This document shows positions 61,906 through 64,000 of a DNA stretch of 64,000 bases, piece after piece (within the stretch, counting starts at the first letter, position 1; each line of letters opens with the position of its first letter). The notes beneath the pieces are model-generated. The model ran no database searches, was not told the DNA's origin, and saw only the letters and a program-made list of their open reading frames with translations. The stretch is taken from positions 1,056,504,244 through 1,056,568,243 of the forward strand of contig OY856412.1 in assembly GCA_963693085.1 (NCBI GenBank). Reading direction: 5' to 3'. A program made the translations under genes and the position numbers. Origin of the DNA: Alisma plantago-aquatica. Taxonomy: Eukaryota > Streptophyta > Magnoliopsida > Alismatales > Alismataceae.

Positions 61906-64000
61906 TGAAACATCCATAGAATTTCAGTCTAGATTGAACATGACCAACAATGCAAAGTTATAAATTAAATTTCTATTAATTATGTAAAATCCTATAACAA
62001 CTTCTACACATGATATATTCCATGATTTATTTATGCATTAATCAACACAAATTTAATCATGTAAAGCACACAATTTACTAGCTCAGATGTAAGATCTAAG
62101 TTTAATTTTGGATTCCTCAGTTGAATTAGTTAATACACTGAATTGTATTTTTTTTGGATTATCCCAGGTATATTAACTAATGTAATAATGAGAGGGTGTT
62201 TAATTTCATGTATTTTGGCCAACTTGTCTAAATAATGCAGTGACCTAAATACATATAAGTCACAAATTAATAGATTAAGGCAATGTGTGACTCCATGGCT
62301 TTTAGATTAGGGTTATTGTAGATCATTAGATCTTGATCAAAGGGTCAATATACTTTTTTCAAACTCACAAGCCTTGAGTGTTGAAGGGCAAGATCCAGCA
62401 TGTAAATTCTCAATCCACATCCCCCTCTACACTTTATGATTTCTGAATGTCTCTCCACCTAAGCTCCAGGAGGTGGTTGTGAGTCCAAAGAACCCCCATT
62501 TCACTGCTATCTCTATCTAGAGCAAAATCTCCTAGTCTCCCAAACCAATGCTCTTTACCCTTCTACAGCCTTAGTTGTTAAAGAAGGGGGATTCCTTGCA
62601 TCCAAAACCCCATGCTGATAGAAGCTTCCTTGGGCTAATAGGGATGCCCCTTCAATATCAATTTTGATTGAAGTTTTCCATATATCCATCGTGAAATCAA
62701 CCTTTATCATCAGAAATGGAGACCTAGACCTAGTGACTCAGTGATTTTAGATTAAATTAATTAGAAGGTAAGATTCCTCATGTTGTTTTAATGGTTTTCC
62801 ATTTTCACTTTGTTAGTGCCTTTCACCTACAAGCTCTACCAACAAACCCAGGTTCAATCCAGTGAAGCTCCTCGTTGTCCAGGAAACCTGGCCACAATTA
62901 GGCAAGGAAAACCTTTCCTCTAAATTCGTTAGATCACCTAAAGGCCAAATCTACACCCATTTCCTATTTTTCATCACAATGGAATTGAATCATAGATTGA
63001 ACCCCGTGACCCTATTTTCAATGAGCAAACTACAGATGCGCTTTGAGAATTCATCAACTATTATGTATTTTGGTACACCACCTTAGATTTTGATCACCCC
63101 TGTGAACTCTTTGGTTGTTTTGTATGCACAATGACCTAATGTTTGAATTTTGAACCTCCTACCTGCTTCTCAAAGCATGGTGTTGACTGGTGGTCAAGAC
63201 CATGGGTACCGCAAGTGTAGTTCTTTAGGTTGTGGGGACCAGAAGTGAATGAGGATTTTAGGGATGCAATTTGTCAAGATATCTCATATGTGGATTGTGA
63301 ATGTGATTGCAAGGATTTCATTGGTGTCAAGCTTCTAAGAAACTTGAATTTCTCATGTGTGATTGAACATGAGAGGGAAAGTTCTCCCGGTTCTACCCCC
63401 ATTGCATAGCTTTTATGTAACACTCTATACATATGTTTTAGTAATATTCACTAATTTCCTAGCTATATTCTCCACTTAGAGCCTAGGCCATGTGGCCAGT
63501 AGGTATTGGGCCACCTCCACAGGCTAGCCTAGTATTACACCCACATCCCATGATAACCACTAATCATGAGATCAAGACATTGTTAAGGATCTAACATATT
63601 ACAATTACCACTTGTAACTTTTTCTTTGATTTTAAACTTTCTTTTATTTTCTCACATTCAATCACACGAACTAATTTTTTTGAGGGGATTTAAAACTTGT
63701 TTACTCTAATTTGATTTCAATAGTAAAGGTACATATCTAAACATTCATTCTAATTCTCACACTTCCATGTACATACAACATGATAATCGAATACATTCTC
63801 TATTGTTTAGGAAAAAAGTTATACATCATCATTTACAACTCTCTCACTTCTATACAAGGACCTAGAGTGATAGGGATCGACTGAACTTGACTAATATGAT
63901 ACATGACTCATGTGGTAGATCTACTCTGATGCATTGACATTCCTCAAATCCACATGGTTTCCCTAAAAATTTGTTAGTAGAGGGGTAAGCCTACTCTCTC
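61906..64000 (+). repeat. 3' LTR of element E (cut by window end)
   Basis: Starts TGAAACATCC. Matches 34306-35185 and then 58870-59540. About 0.7 kb more is expected to the right of the window. Confidence 0.85.

Larger units (their letters stand above)
34306..64000 (+). mobile_element. element E: Tekay/Del-like LTR element with 2.8-kb LTRs and 1.1-kb coding-less interior
   Basis: The 5' LTR starts TGTAATATTCC at 34306 and is split by F, resuming at 58866 and ending near 60780. The pieces sum to about 2.8 kb. A primer-binding site (TGGTATCAAAGC, 60782-60793) follows. The interior is only 60781-61905. A Tekay-type end (GGAGAAAATTTCTATAAGGTGGGTAGAAT, 61877-61905) precedes the 3' LTR, which starts TGAAACATCC at 61906 and runs beyond the window. 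The two LTRs align collinearly across the F insertion: 34306-35185 with 61906-62790, and 58870-59540 with 62790-63540. A 5-bp left flank (AATCT, 34301-34305) awaits its partner outside the window. No gag or pol remains, so any transposition needed helper proteins. Confidence 0.85.

Overview
The window looks like nuclear DNA of a flowering plant with a large, AT-rich, repeat-filled genome. The evidence is a fragment of an ER-type calcium ATPase with plant-like exon boundaries, a CACTA-type transposon end with a plant-type transposase domain, Athila-like and Tekay/Del-like Ty3-gypsy elements, a Ty1-copia element, a TRIM-like element and a tRNA-derived SINE. I see no intact host gene. Almost every coding stretch is a broken transposon gene.

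Layout. 1-5739 is gene-fragment territory: two exons of a Ca2+-ATPase fragment (minus, running off the left edge), a degenerate transposase-like gene (minus, 1720-3326) with a tandemly multiplied 186-bp exon, a B3-like exon (minus, 3571-4149), and the right end of a CACTA-like element ending at 5739. 5745-6595 is an 851-bp TRIM-like mini-retroelement. 6596-15122 is an Athila-like element (A) with LTRs, gag and protease relics but no reverse transcriptase or integrase.

15123-34305 holds an older coding-less LTR element (D). Element C (17222-27804, minus, 3.5-kb LTRs, perfect CTTAT target duplication) is nested in it. 34306 to past 64000 is element E: 2.8-kb LTRs around only 1.1 kb of non-coding DNA. 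Its 5' LTR is split by copia element F (35188-58865). The 5' LTR of F is in turn split by element G (36742-50737, minus). G carries a 3.1-kb internal tandem duplication and so has two full LTRs plus one partial. A SINE sits in the RNase H region of F (56501-56653).

The order of events is readable from the nesting: E, then F, then G; D, then C; the SINE after F. C, G, F and A all carry disabling stops, frameshifts or deletions. D, E and the TRIM-like element have no coding capacity, but each keeps a recognisable primer-binding site and/or polypurine tract, so they would have depended on proteins supplied in trans. Assignments rest on reading translations and direct repeats by eye. LTR boundaries are firm where terminal TG/CA, PBS, PPT and target duplications agree (C, F, the outer ends of G), and approximate for A and D.
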